Shown: piece after piece, positions 1-5,846 of the stretch
Numbering within the stretch: the stretch's first letter is position 1
How the letters are laid out: each line of letters opens with the position of its first letter
From: Peptococcaceae bacterium
GTDB lineage: Bacteria > Bacillota > Desulfitobacteriia > Desulfitobacteriales > Syntrophobotulaceae
Direction of reading: 5' to 3'
Assembly (NCBI GenBank): GCA_009782825.1
Contig: WRII01000025.1
Location: 1-38,178 of the forward strand
Length of the DNA: 38,178 nucleotides
Made by a program: the position numbers and the translations under genes
Notes under the pieces: model-generated
The model's input: the letters and a program-made list of their open reading frames with translations, nothing else
The model's database searches: none
What the model was told of the DNA's origin: nothing

Positions 1-195
1 CTTATTTCCGATGCTAAAGGAAAGGTCGTTGACCCTATCCATATACAGGGCATCGGCGAGCGTCAGGTCTACCACGGGTGTATCCGGTGGAAACTGTACT
101 GAAGAAAATGCGTTGTACAGTTCGAGTTCTTTCTCGGGTTCTCCAAACAAGTGCGTAAAGACACCTGCCTTGAAATTGCGGTTTACCTTGCTCAT
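1..195 (-). CDS. Rpn/PD-(D/E)XK nuclease family transposase-like protein, N-terminal part, runs off the left edge
   Basis: The first 65 codons are visible, starting at ATG 195 on the minus strand and remaining open to base 1. The protein begins MSKVNRNFKAGVFTHLFG and continues with PPDTPVVDLTLADALY and the motif DLSF, which I recognise as the start of the Rpn-like PD-(D/E)XK nuclease family often annotated as putative transposase. In that family the N-terminal half carries the nuclease fold and the C-terminus is a coiled-coil-like tail; only the beginning is present here. A GGAGG ribosome site lies at 200-204 and a promoter just upstream. The same gene start recurs, inverted, at 38105-38178, and a 3' remnant of the family lies at 35318-35713. 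The family assignment is from memory of relatives; activity cannot be judged from this fragment. Confidence 0.75.
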   Translation of the reverse strand, partial: MSKVNRNFKAGVFTHLFGEPEKELELYNAFSSVQFPPDTPVVDLTLADALYMDRVNDLSFSIGNK

Positions 196-227
196 TTTGC
201 CTCCGACGCTTTACTGCTATTACTGAA

Positions 228-257
228 ATTCTAAGGGATATCACAGTCTGTTGTCAA
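228..257 (-). promoter_or_regulatory. Promoter of the left Rpn-like copy
   Basis: On the minus strand a perfect TTGACA (252-257) is followed after 18 bases by TAGAAT (228-233), one mismatch from the consensus -10. The ribosome site and ATG follow about 30 bases downstream. The same promoter is found in inverted orientation at 38043-38072. Confidence 0.7.
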
Positions 258-452
258 TAGGGATTAAGGTATCCAAAAAAGAATAGAATTCTGCAAGCTC
301 TTATGGTATCATGGTTTTAAATGAATAGCTTTCAAGACGCTGGTTTAATTCTAGCATTTACTTCAGCTTGTTTAAAGTTGTTATTCTGGTGGTCTATTGA
401 TCAAGATTAAGTGGTAAAGTTTCATGAACAGTTCAGGATAAGGAGAGAAAAT

Positions 453-533
453 ATGAAGACTGTTAAGAGTTTGCAGGCGCTGATTGCAGCACGACAAGAT
501 TTAAGAAGTGATCCTGAAGTGAAGCTTACCTGA
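453..533 (+). CDS. Possible 26-residue peptide of unknown function
   Basis: ATG 453 follows AAGGAG with proper spacing and opens a 26-codon frame beginning MKTVKSLQALIAARQDL and ending in TGA. I do not recognise it. It could be a remnant of a longer gene, because another start with a GGAGGG site (ATG 560) follows but soon runs antisense into the bactofilin gene. Apart from this, the stretch from 261 to 602 shows no gene that I can support. Confidence 0.25.
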   Translation: MKTVKSLQALIAARQDLRSDPEVKLT

Positions 534-602
534 CAAATGTTGAGGAGGGTTGAAGCCTTATGAATTTTTTCTTGAAAATATCTAGCAGACCTAATTACCC
601 GA

Positions 603-1394
603 TTATTTATGACGATGACAATTCGTTTGATGGGATGAATATCCATCAACTGTCTTCTCTCTCTCCCCGATATCCGCACCGTTTTCCACGATCAGGCTTT
701 CACTGTACTCGACCTTGCCAATACGGCAGTTTTCTCCAATTCTGACCCGGCTGCCGCGGACAACAGCGGCAGTCGTATAATCAATGTCAATATCATCCGC
801 TTCAATGCTTTGAGCCTCTAAGATAACTATGCGGAAAGGGTTGGGCGGAATAATCCAGAGCCTTTTCCAGTCCATCTTGGGCTTCCTGACAACGATTCGC
901 CGACCGCCCAATTCCTGAATCCTGCTTGGATGGTTAGAAATAATCTCCGCCAGATCAAAATTCAGCAGCCCTTCAACATTGAGGGACCCTTGAACCGTTA
1001 TTGTTTCAGAGGCGCATTGACCCTTGACAGAGAGCCTTCCTCGCACATCAGCCATGCTGCTTTGCCAGTCGCCGGCAACTTTGACTTCCCCGATGACGGA
1101 AGCGTTCTGAGCCATGCAGTTCCCGCCGACTTCCATCTCTCCAATTATTGTGGCGGTTTGTATGGTGCATCCCCCCCTGATTTCCACTTCACCCACAATT
1201 CTGGCGTTTTGGCAGGTGAGATTCTTTCCGGCTTTCACCTCACCTGTGACTCTGAGCTCCCGGCAGACCAGGTCGTCTTGCGCGTTAGCTTCGCCCAGGA
1301 TCCTGACCAGGCCAAAGGGCCCCTCCCCTATATTAGATTCGCCAATAATCCGAATGTCGTTTAATTTCATGGTATCGTTCGTATTGTTGGTCAT
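603..1394 (-). CDS. Bactofilin-like polymer-forming protein (YhbF/BacF-like)
   Basis: This 263-residue protein is the last gene of a three-gene operon. Its N-terminal half is built of regularly spaced short units with the pattern I-x-GE-(V/M)-x-(V/A)-G, expected of the right-handed beta-helix of bactofilins, which polymerise into cytoskeletal scaffolds without nucleotides. A second short beta-helix section around residues 195-245 (RIGENCRIGKVEYSESL) resembles the end of the upstream gene product, so the two proteins are paralogs. The ATG at 1394 overlaps the preceding stop by 4 bp, implying translational coupling. In Bacillus subtilis the order yhbD-yhbE-yhbF is the same and the bactofilin pair is linked to flagellar function; that role here is inference. 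The C-terminal 20 residues are polar and unlike a beta-helix. Confidence 0.8.
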   Translation of the reverse strand: MTNNTNDTMKLNDIRIIGESNIGEGPFGLVRILGEANAQDDLVCRELRVTGEVKAGKNLTCQNARIVGEVEIRGGCTIQTATIIGEMEVGGNCMAQNASVIGEVKVAGDWQSSMADVRGRLSVKGQCASETITVQGSLNVEGLLNFDLAEIISNHPSRIQELGGRRIVVRKPKMDWKRLWIIPPNPFRIVILEAQSIEADDIDIDYTTAAVVRGSRVRIGENCRIGKVEYSESLIVENGADIGEREKTVDGYSSHQTNCHRHK

Positions 1395-2005
1395 GCTTGT
1401 TCACCCCTTTTTCTGATGGTTTCCACTTTGGCTGAGTCATGCGCGGTGTAAGATTCCGTGTACTCCAAGCTGCCAATCTTGCATTTGGGGCCGATGGCGA
1501 CACGTTGTCCGTTGACCCGTTGGACGGAACAATGCTCAAGATAAATGTCATCACACTCAATGTTCTGACACACAAACTCATGTCTGCGGGCTTTCAAGAT
1601 ACTGGCCCAGACAGAGCCCTTCCCTTTTTTCACCGAACAGGACTGGCCTAAAATCTCGCGTGCTTCTGACCCATGGGCCATCAACAGAGAGAACCTGTCG
1701 GCGTTGATTTCTCCGGCCACATCCAGCGCGCCGTCGATTTCCACCTGGTCACCCGCCAGACTGCCCGTCAGGCTCAACAAGCCATAAGCGTCAATCTTTT
1801 CGGCCTTTAAGCCGCCTTCGATTTTGCAGGTGCCGGCTATTTTTATCGAGCCTGCCTGCACGTCACCTTTGATTTTTCCGACGCCTTGCAGAGTGAACGT
1901 ATCACACGTAACAGCATCCATGACGTTGACAATCCCCTCCATATTGACAGAGCCGTATGTCCCTCCTCCACATGTGACAATCCCGTTAGCTTTCAAATCT
2001 TTCAT
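1391..2005 (-). CDS. Bactofilin-like polymer-forming protein (YhbE/BacE-like)
   Basis: A 204-residue protein starting MKDLKANGIVTCGGGTYG with an AAGGAGGAG ribosome site before ATG 2005. The first 115 residues are short repeating beta-helix units (for example GKIKGDVQAGSIKIAGTCKI), the hallmark of the bactofilin fold. A C-terminal section (KCKIGSLEYTESYTA) matches the equivalent part of the downstream gene. The start overlaps the stop of the yhbD-like gene by 4 bp and its own stop overlaps the next start by 4 bp, so all three are one coupled operon. The likely role is a cytoplasmic or membrane-associated scaffold filament formed with its paralog; this is inferred from the B. subtilis arrangement. 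Confidence 0.8.
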   Translation of the reverse strand: MKDLKANGIVTCGGGTYGSVNMEGIVNVMDAVTCDTFTLQGVGKIKGDVQAGSIKIAGTCKIEGGLKAEKIDAYGLLSLTGSLAGDQVEIDGALDVAGEINADRFSLLMAHGSEAREILGQSCSVKKGKGSVWASILKARRHEFVCQNIECDDIYLEHCSVQRVNGQRVAIGPKCKIGSLEYTESYTAHDSAKVETIRKRGEQA

Positions 2006-2703
2006 GAATGATCTCCTCCTTTTTTGGTATTGATATTTTGATCGATGCTGTTATTCTCAACAATGCCAATCGTGTCAACTGAATCTTCGTCACCTTTCTT
2101 ATCCCGTACGAATACTTTCAGAGCGCTGATCCGTTCCGCCAGATCAATCTCAATAACCTTAAGAACATCCGCCCCGATCCAAACCTCGCCAGCCGCTACC
2201 ATACAGAAAAAAACGCCACTACTGCGGTATCCGAGCAGCCTGTCTCCCGGATTGGGCGTGCGAACGCTCAATAAAGTCTGCAGAATTTGTTCGCATTCAG
2301 CCAAAGCTGTTTTGCCGCTTTTCATAGCCGCGTCGGCTGTGATCAGAGCTAAGAGCTCCTTGAAGCCCAGGACATTTTCCGCAACGTATTGCTTCGACGC
2401 AATCGCCAGCGGTACAGAAATGTGAGGCATGAACTCCTGATGGGTCAGCGTCAGGGTTTCCGGAATATCACCGGACAACATGTCATGCATATCGTCCAGG
2501 GAAACTTCCTCCTTCAGCTGCTGAATCTGTTCAATCCGCCGCAAAATCAACTCTCGTGGAAAAAAAGTTTCCTGACCGGTAAAGGTCGATTTGCGGATAA
2601 ACCATTCGTCTGGAATCAAGGCTTTGCGCTTGTACCGGTAAAGAGCGCCATATGAAATCCCCGTGAGTTCCAACAGTTCTTTTTTCGAGATCAGGTCCTC
2701 CAT
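2002..2703 (-). CDS. YhbD-like regulator with MerR-type helix-turn-helix (DUF4004-like)
   Basis: A 233-residue protein with an N-terminal MerR-like DNA-binding region at about residues 1-70: ISKKELLELTGISYGALYRY reads as the helix-turn-helix and the following basic wing and LIRRIEQIQQL-type helix fit the family. The remainder is alpha/beta and I see no metal-binding cysteine cluster. It is the first gene of the bactofilin operon, started by ATG 2703 behind a GGAGG. The B. subtilis equivalent yhbD also precedes two bactofilin genes. The promoter upstream contains a perfect palindrome between -35 and -10, which is where MerR-family proteins bind, so autoregulation of the operon is likely. What ligand or signal it senses is unknown. 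Confidence 0.75.
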   Translation of the reverse strand: MEDLISKKELLELTGISYGALYRYKRKALIPDEWFIRKSTFTGQETFFPRELILRRIEQIQQLKEEVSLDDMHDMLSGDIPETLTLTHQEFMPHISVPLAIASKQYVAENVLGFKELLALITADAAMKSGKTALAECEQILQTLLSVRTPNPGDRLLGYRSSGVFFCMVAAGEVWIGADVLKVIEIDLAERISALKVFVRDKKGDEDSVDTIGIVENNSIDQNINTKKGGDHS

Positions 2704-2760
2704 AATAATCCTCCTTTCAGATCATCTTTTCTAGTCATCTTCCTTTAGTCATCCTCCTCT

Positions 2761-2789
2761 ATAGTAACATAACACTGTTACTCTGTCAA
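2761..2789 (-). promoter_or_regulatory. Promoter of the yhbD-bactofilin operon with a MerR-type operator
   Basis: On the minus strand TTGACA (2784-2789) and TACTAT (2761-2766) are separated by 17 bases. Within the spacer and overlapping the -10 lies the perfect inverted repeat AGTAACA (2763-2769) / TGTTACT (2776-2782) with a 6-base centre. A dyad centred between -35 and -10 is the usual MerR-family operator layout, and the first gene encodes a MerR-like protein. Confidence 0.65.
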
Positions 2790-2812
2790 GGCAAACAAAA
2801 TGATTTGCCTTG
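2787..2812. repeat. 9-bp inverted repeat overlapping the -35 of the bactofilin promoter
   Basis: CAAGGCAAA at 2787-2795 is exactly complementary to TTTGCCTTG at 2804-2812 with an 8-base loop. It lies between two divergent genes, overlaps the -35 box, and is not followed by a U-run on either strand. An operator is more likely than a terminator. Confidence 0.45.
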
Positions 2813-2875
2813 CACCAGAATCAACCCCTCACCATAATATGTTGATAATAAAAGATTTCCGGAGGAGATGACGAG

Positions 2876-4051
2876 ATGGGCAAAGGCTTTCTAAGAATTC
2901 AAACTGTTACAAACAATGGAACCGTTGCCATTTGCGGCGCTTCGGTCACCCTATCAGATGAACATAACCAAGTTCTTCATGAATTGAGTACGGATGAATT
3001 TGGGAACGCCCCTGAAGTAGAACTGGAGGCCCCCGACAAATGGCACACAGAAGATCCGTTCGCGCCAGGGCCGCGCTGCAGCACATACAACGCGTCCGTG
3101 CGCGCTGACGGATATATAACGGTTATTTATTCGGGCGTTATGATTTTCGATACAAGCACTTCTCTGCTGAAGGTGGAAATGGATCCCAGTGTCCCCGGCC
3201 AGGAAAATAGTGTAAAGTATATCACTATTGGCGGACACAAGCTCGACCCGACAGAGGCGGATATGCCGCCATTTCCCGGCGTTTCTCTGAAAGTCGGTTC
3301 AGCAGGACAAAACGTCCGGTATGTGCAGGGAGCTATAAACAAATTGGCCGGCACAACACCAGGACTCTGGAAGATCACGGAAGACGGCATTTTCGGGAAC
3401 AGAACGCGAGACGCTGTTTTAGCCTTTCAAAGGATGTTTGGCTTGACAGTGGACGGTATTGTCGGTGTCAACACATGGGGAAAACTGATGGAGGAAGCCT
3501 ACAAAACCCCGGGCTCCACACCGGGCTCCACACCGGCGACACCACCGTTCCCCGGCGCCGATTTGAGCGCGGGGTCACGCGGTCAGAACGTCCTGAGTGT
3601 GCAGCAGGCCCTGAATAAGCTGGCGCCCCATCATCCGGGCCGGCTATGGATTCTTGTTGAAGACGGTATTTTTGGCAGCATCACCAGAGACGCAGTTTAT
3701 ACTTTTCAAAATCTGTTTGGACTGCCCATAACAGGCATCGTCACCCAGGCAACATGGATCAGACTCATGCAGGAATCCGCTCAGGCCGGCAGATCCGCAC
3801 CGCCTTTCCCCAGTGTCACTCTAAGCGTAGGATCAAGCGGCCAGAACGTCCTGAGTGTGCAGCGGGCCTTAAACAAGCTTGCACCCTCCTACCCGGGCCG
3901 GTTGTGGATTCTTGTTGAAGACGGTATTTTTGGCAGCATCACCAGAGACGCAGTTTATACTTTTCAAAATCTGTTCGGACTGCCCATGACAGGCATCATC
4001 AACCAGGCAACATGGACCAGGATCATGCAGGAATCCGCCTATACCGGCTGA
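2876..4051 (+). CDS. Protein with N-terminal beta-sandwich and three peptidoglycan-binding domains
   Basis: A 391-residue protein with GGAGG 8-12 bases before ATG 2876. Residues 1-105 resemble a carboxypeptidase-regulatory-like beta-sandwich (GFLRIQTVTNNGTVAICGA, then YNASVRADGYITV). Three PG_binding_1 modules follow at about residues 135-215, 225-305 and 312-391, each with the pattern PPFPG, GSxGQNV, VQxALNKLA, EDGIFG, AVxxFQ and FGLPxTG(I/V). The second and third modules are nearly identical at DNA level over about 215 bp (offset 258 bp), a recent duplication. The linker contains a 12-bp repeat (TPGSTPGSTPAT). No signal peptide or membrane segment is visible and no catalytic domain is present, so it may bind wall material after lysis, in spores or by a leaderless route. 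The beta-sandwich plus repeated binding modules resembles spore-cortex-associated proteins of Clostridia, but that is inference. Confidence 0.8.
   Translation: MGKGFLRIQTVTNNGTVAICGASVTLSDEHNQVLHELSTDEFGNAPEVELEAPDKWHTEDPFAPGPRCSTYNASVRADGYITVIYSGVMIFDTSTSLLKVEMDPSVPGQENSVKYITIGGHKLDPTEADMPPFPGVSLKVGSAGQNVRYVQGAINKLAGTTPGLWKITEDGIFGNRTRDAVLAFQRMFGLTVDGIVGVNTWGKLMEEAYKTPGSTPGSTPATPPFPGADLSAGSRGQNVLSVQQALNKLAPHHPGRLWILVEDGIFGSITRDAVYTFQNLFGLPITGIVTQATWIRLMQESAQAGRSAPPFPSVTLSVGSSGQNVLSVQRALNKLAPSYPGRLWILVEDGIFGSITRDAVYTFQNLFGLPMTGIINQATWTRIMQESAYTG
3581..4051 (+). repeat. Recent tandem duplication of a peptidoglycan-binding module
   Basis: The DNA from 3581 recurs from 3839 with an offset of 258 bp (86 codons). 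Long blocks are identical, for example the stretch encoding WILVEDGIFGSITRDAVYTF in both copies. The first module (from about 3290) is more divergent, so modules two and three arose by a recent duplication. Confidence 0.85.
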
Positions 4052-4055
4052 AGCT

Positions 4056-5054
4056 TCACACAATTTTTAAACAAAAATGAGGGCAGGCACGCCCACAATA
4101 CCCACAAAGCACACACAGACAGCTGTCAACCCGCACCCGCACCTGCTTCCGCTCCGATCCACGCGGATTTTCTTGCCCTTGCTCTTGACACCCAGACCCC
4201 CCCACAGACAAAGCCTTGGACGGACAAAAACCCACACACCGTCCGCAGCCATCGCACCACTCCGCAATATGCAGCCGGCGCTCATGTTTCCCAATTTTAT
4301 CCAATATATGATCCCCCAAAGGCAGATCCGACACATAGCGTATGTTATGCTCCACCTCGGCCCGGGAAGACATCCCCAAAGCCATAGCCGGCACCTCAGT
4401 CATCCCCCGCACAAAATCCAAAGCCTCCCGGGGCGCACCTCCCAGATGCCCGCCGCCAAAAACCTTCATGGCATACAGCCCGATCCCCACCTCATGAGCC
4501 AGGCGAATCGCCGCCGTCATATCCTCCAGCGTCCCTCCGACAATGCCAAGCCCCGCAAAATTCAAGATCGGCTGAATAATCTGCATCCCCGGAAACAAAC
4601 ACCCTTCCCTCACCCCCGCCACCGTATGAGTGGAAATCCCAATCCACCCCACCTCTTGAGCCTCCTGAGCCCGGCACAACCTCTGCCAAGCCCCTTCATG
4701 ACCCCGCAGCGTCAACATCCCCTCCTGCTCATGCAGCAGAAAAATATCAATAACATCCCGCCCCAGCCCCTGGCGGGCCCGAACCAAGCTCCTGTCCATT
4801 TCCTCAGCGGTCACCGCGTAAGACTTGCTCACCACCTTGACATGAGGAAACTCCGCCAGCACCGGAGCCAACTGCCCATAATTCTCATAGATTTCCGCCG
4901 TGTCCACCCAGTCAATACCCAGTTCACACCCATAGCGAAAAACATCCTGCCCCTCAGCCCAGCTTACCCGCCCCTGCAAAGGCGAAACAGCCAAGCTGCC
5001 AAAACAAATCTCCGAAACCCACGGCCCCTGAGTTCCCAGTTTCACCCGCTTCAT
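4056..5054 (-). CDS. Aldo/keto reductase fused to a C-terminal 2[4Fe-4S] ferredoxin domain
   Basis: A 332-residue protein starting MKRVKLGTQGPWVSEICFGS with AAGGAG five bases before ATG 5054. The AKR barrel covers residues 1-265. The catalytic tetrad is visible: Asp in WVDTAEIY, Tyr in IYENYG, Lys in VVSKSY and His in FLLHEQEG. The C-terminus (about residues 275-332) carries two ferredoxin clusters, CDGCGRCVGFCP and CVLCGYCGRACP, as in the iron-sulphur AKR subfamily of anaerobes. Such proteins probably couple NAD(P)H to ferredoxin chemistry, but substrates are mostly unknown. Between the two cysteine motifs is a polar, basic spacer longer than usual. It converges with the peptidoglycan-binding gene, four bases apart, and has no operon partner. 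Confidence 0.85.
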   Translation of the reverse strand: MKRVKLGTQGPWVSEICFGSLAVSPLQGRVSWAEGQDVFRYGCELGIDWVDTAEIYENYGQLAPVLAEFPHVKVVSKSYAVTAEEMDRSLVRARQGLGRDVIDIFLLHEQEGMLTLRGHEGAWQRLCRAQEAQEVGWIGISTHTVAGVREGCLFPGMQIIQPILNFAGLGIVGGTLEDMTAAIRLAHEVGIGLYAMKVFGGGHLGGAPREALDFVRGMTEVPAMALGMSSRAEVEHNIRYVSDLPLGDHILDKIGKHERRLHIAEWCDGCGRCVGFCPSKALSVGGSGCQEQGQENPRGSERKQVRVRVDSCLCVLCGYCGRACPHFCLKIV

Positions 5055-5154
5055 GCCGGCTCCTTATGTATGTACACTCAGCCCCTAAGCACACAAAAAC
5101 CAGCGGATCCCCCGATCCGCTTGGCCCTTCACCTAACGCGGGCTGCGCCCGCAA

Positions 5155-5183
5155 GTGGTCAGTGATCAGTGGTTAGTGGTCAG
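5155..5183. repeat. Degenerate 7-bp tandem repeat, unit GTGGTCA
   Basis: The bases GTGGTCA, GTGATCA, GTGGTTA and GTGGTCA follow each other in an intergenic region. Two small hairpins (GCGGATC/GATCCGC and GCGGGC/GCCCGC) lie immediately to the left, between 5102 and 5153. No function is evident. Confidence 0.6.
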
Positions 5184-5231
5184 GGATTTTCTTGTTTTTT
5201 ATGGACGCTTTGTGTCCATAAGGTACTACAG

Positions 5232-5320
5232 GTCGACACACTCACCTACAGTCGTTGACACACTCCCCTGCGATCGACACACTCCCCTGCGATCGACACA
5301 ATCACCTGTGGGTGACACAA
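5232..5320. repeat. Intergenic tandem repeat, 19-bp unit, about five copies
   Basis: The core GACACA(C/A)TC(C/A)CCTG starts at 5235, 5257, 5276, 5295 and, truncated, at 5314. The spacing is 19 bases except for one 22-base step. It lies downstream of ireB and upstream of the aldo/keto reductase gene. It is one of many short tandem arrays in this window. Confidence 0.75.
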
Positions 5321-5333
5321 CCATCACTTGATA

Positions 5334-5609
5334 TCACCCCTCGCCTATTTCCCGCTCCAAAGAACTCAAATAATGACGAACGAGTTCCTCCAGCAATTCA
5401 TACCTTTCAATCTTTCGAATCTTCGTCCGCGCCTGAGCATGGCTTGTAATATAGACGGGATCGCCCGACATCAGATAGCCAACCAATTGATTGATTGGAT
5501 CATACCCCTTATCCAGCAGCGCCGCGTGAATTTCTTGTAAAATCTCACGCGCAGAACCCCCCTCATTATTCGTGTGAAACATCATTGTCTCATCCATTTT
5601 ACTATCCAA
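5334..5609 (-). CDS. ireB: IreB family regulatory phosphoprotein (UPF0297)
   Basis: A 91-residue protein with the family signature DETMMF near the start, then [18 protein letters not shown] and [24 protein letters not shown]. IreB proteins are small substrates of the PASTA-domain kinase IreK in Enterococcus and affect antibiotic tolerance; the gene commonly follows alaS in Firmicutes, as here. The start TTG 5609 lies seven bases after GGAGGG; an in-frame ATG at 5597 is the alternative but lacks good spacing. Its own promoter candidate lies at 5764-5792. The usual next gene, ruvX, is absent; the region below holds tandem repeats and an unrelated gene, so synteny breaks here. Confidence 0.85.
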   Translation of the reverse strand: MDSKMDETMMFHTNNEGGSAREILQEIHAALLDKGYDPINQLVGYLMSGDPVYITSHAQARTKIRKIERYELLEELVRHYLSSLEREIGEG

Positions 5610-5763
5610 GCTCCATCCCTCCCTTCCTAATCATGTAATTTCCTGCCATCTAGTTTCCCAATTTCCCGCCAGGCAGCACTCGTTTCCCAAATTGTCACCT
5701 ATCACTCAGCAAAACACCAGTGACCTGCCCCGCCGCTGCCAGCTGCCCGATTTTCCTCCTTCT

Positions 5764-5792
5764 ATTTTACCATCTCAAAGAGCTCCGGACAA
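5764..5792 (-). promoter_or_regulatory. Candidate promoter for ireB
   Basis: Minus strand TTGTCC (5787-5792), 17-base spacer, TAAAAT (5764-5769). It lies between the alaS stop and the ireB start, which are 237 bases apart, so ireB can be expressed separately from alaS. Confidence 0.4.
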
Positions 5793-5846
5793 CATGACTT
5801 CTTGCAAAAACTTGGAACCCTCCGGCCTATTCTGCCTATTCTCATC

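Noticed and set aside
560-745. 61-codon frame after a GGAGGG site
   Set aside because: Two thirds of it is antisense to the end of the bactofilin gene; only the first 15 codons are free and match nothing.
4077-5165. Long plus-strand frame of 362 codons, Pro/His-rich
   Set aside because: It is antisense to the aldo/keto reductase gene, whose motifs and ribosome site are clear; the composition is that of a shadow frame.
5200-5222. Hairpin TTATGGAC/GTCCATAA as a terminator
   Set aside because: The T-run precedes rather than follows the stem on either strand, so it does not fit a rho-independent terminator.
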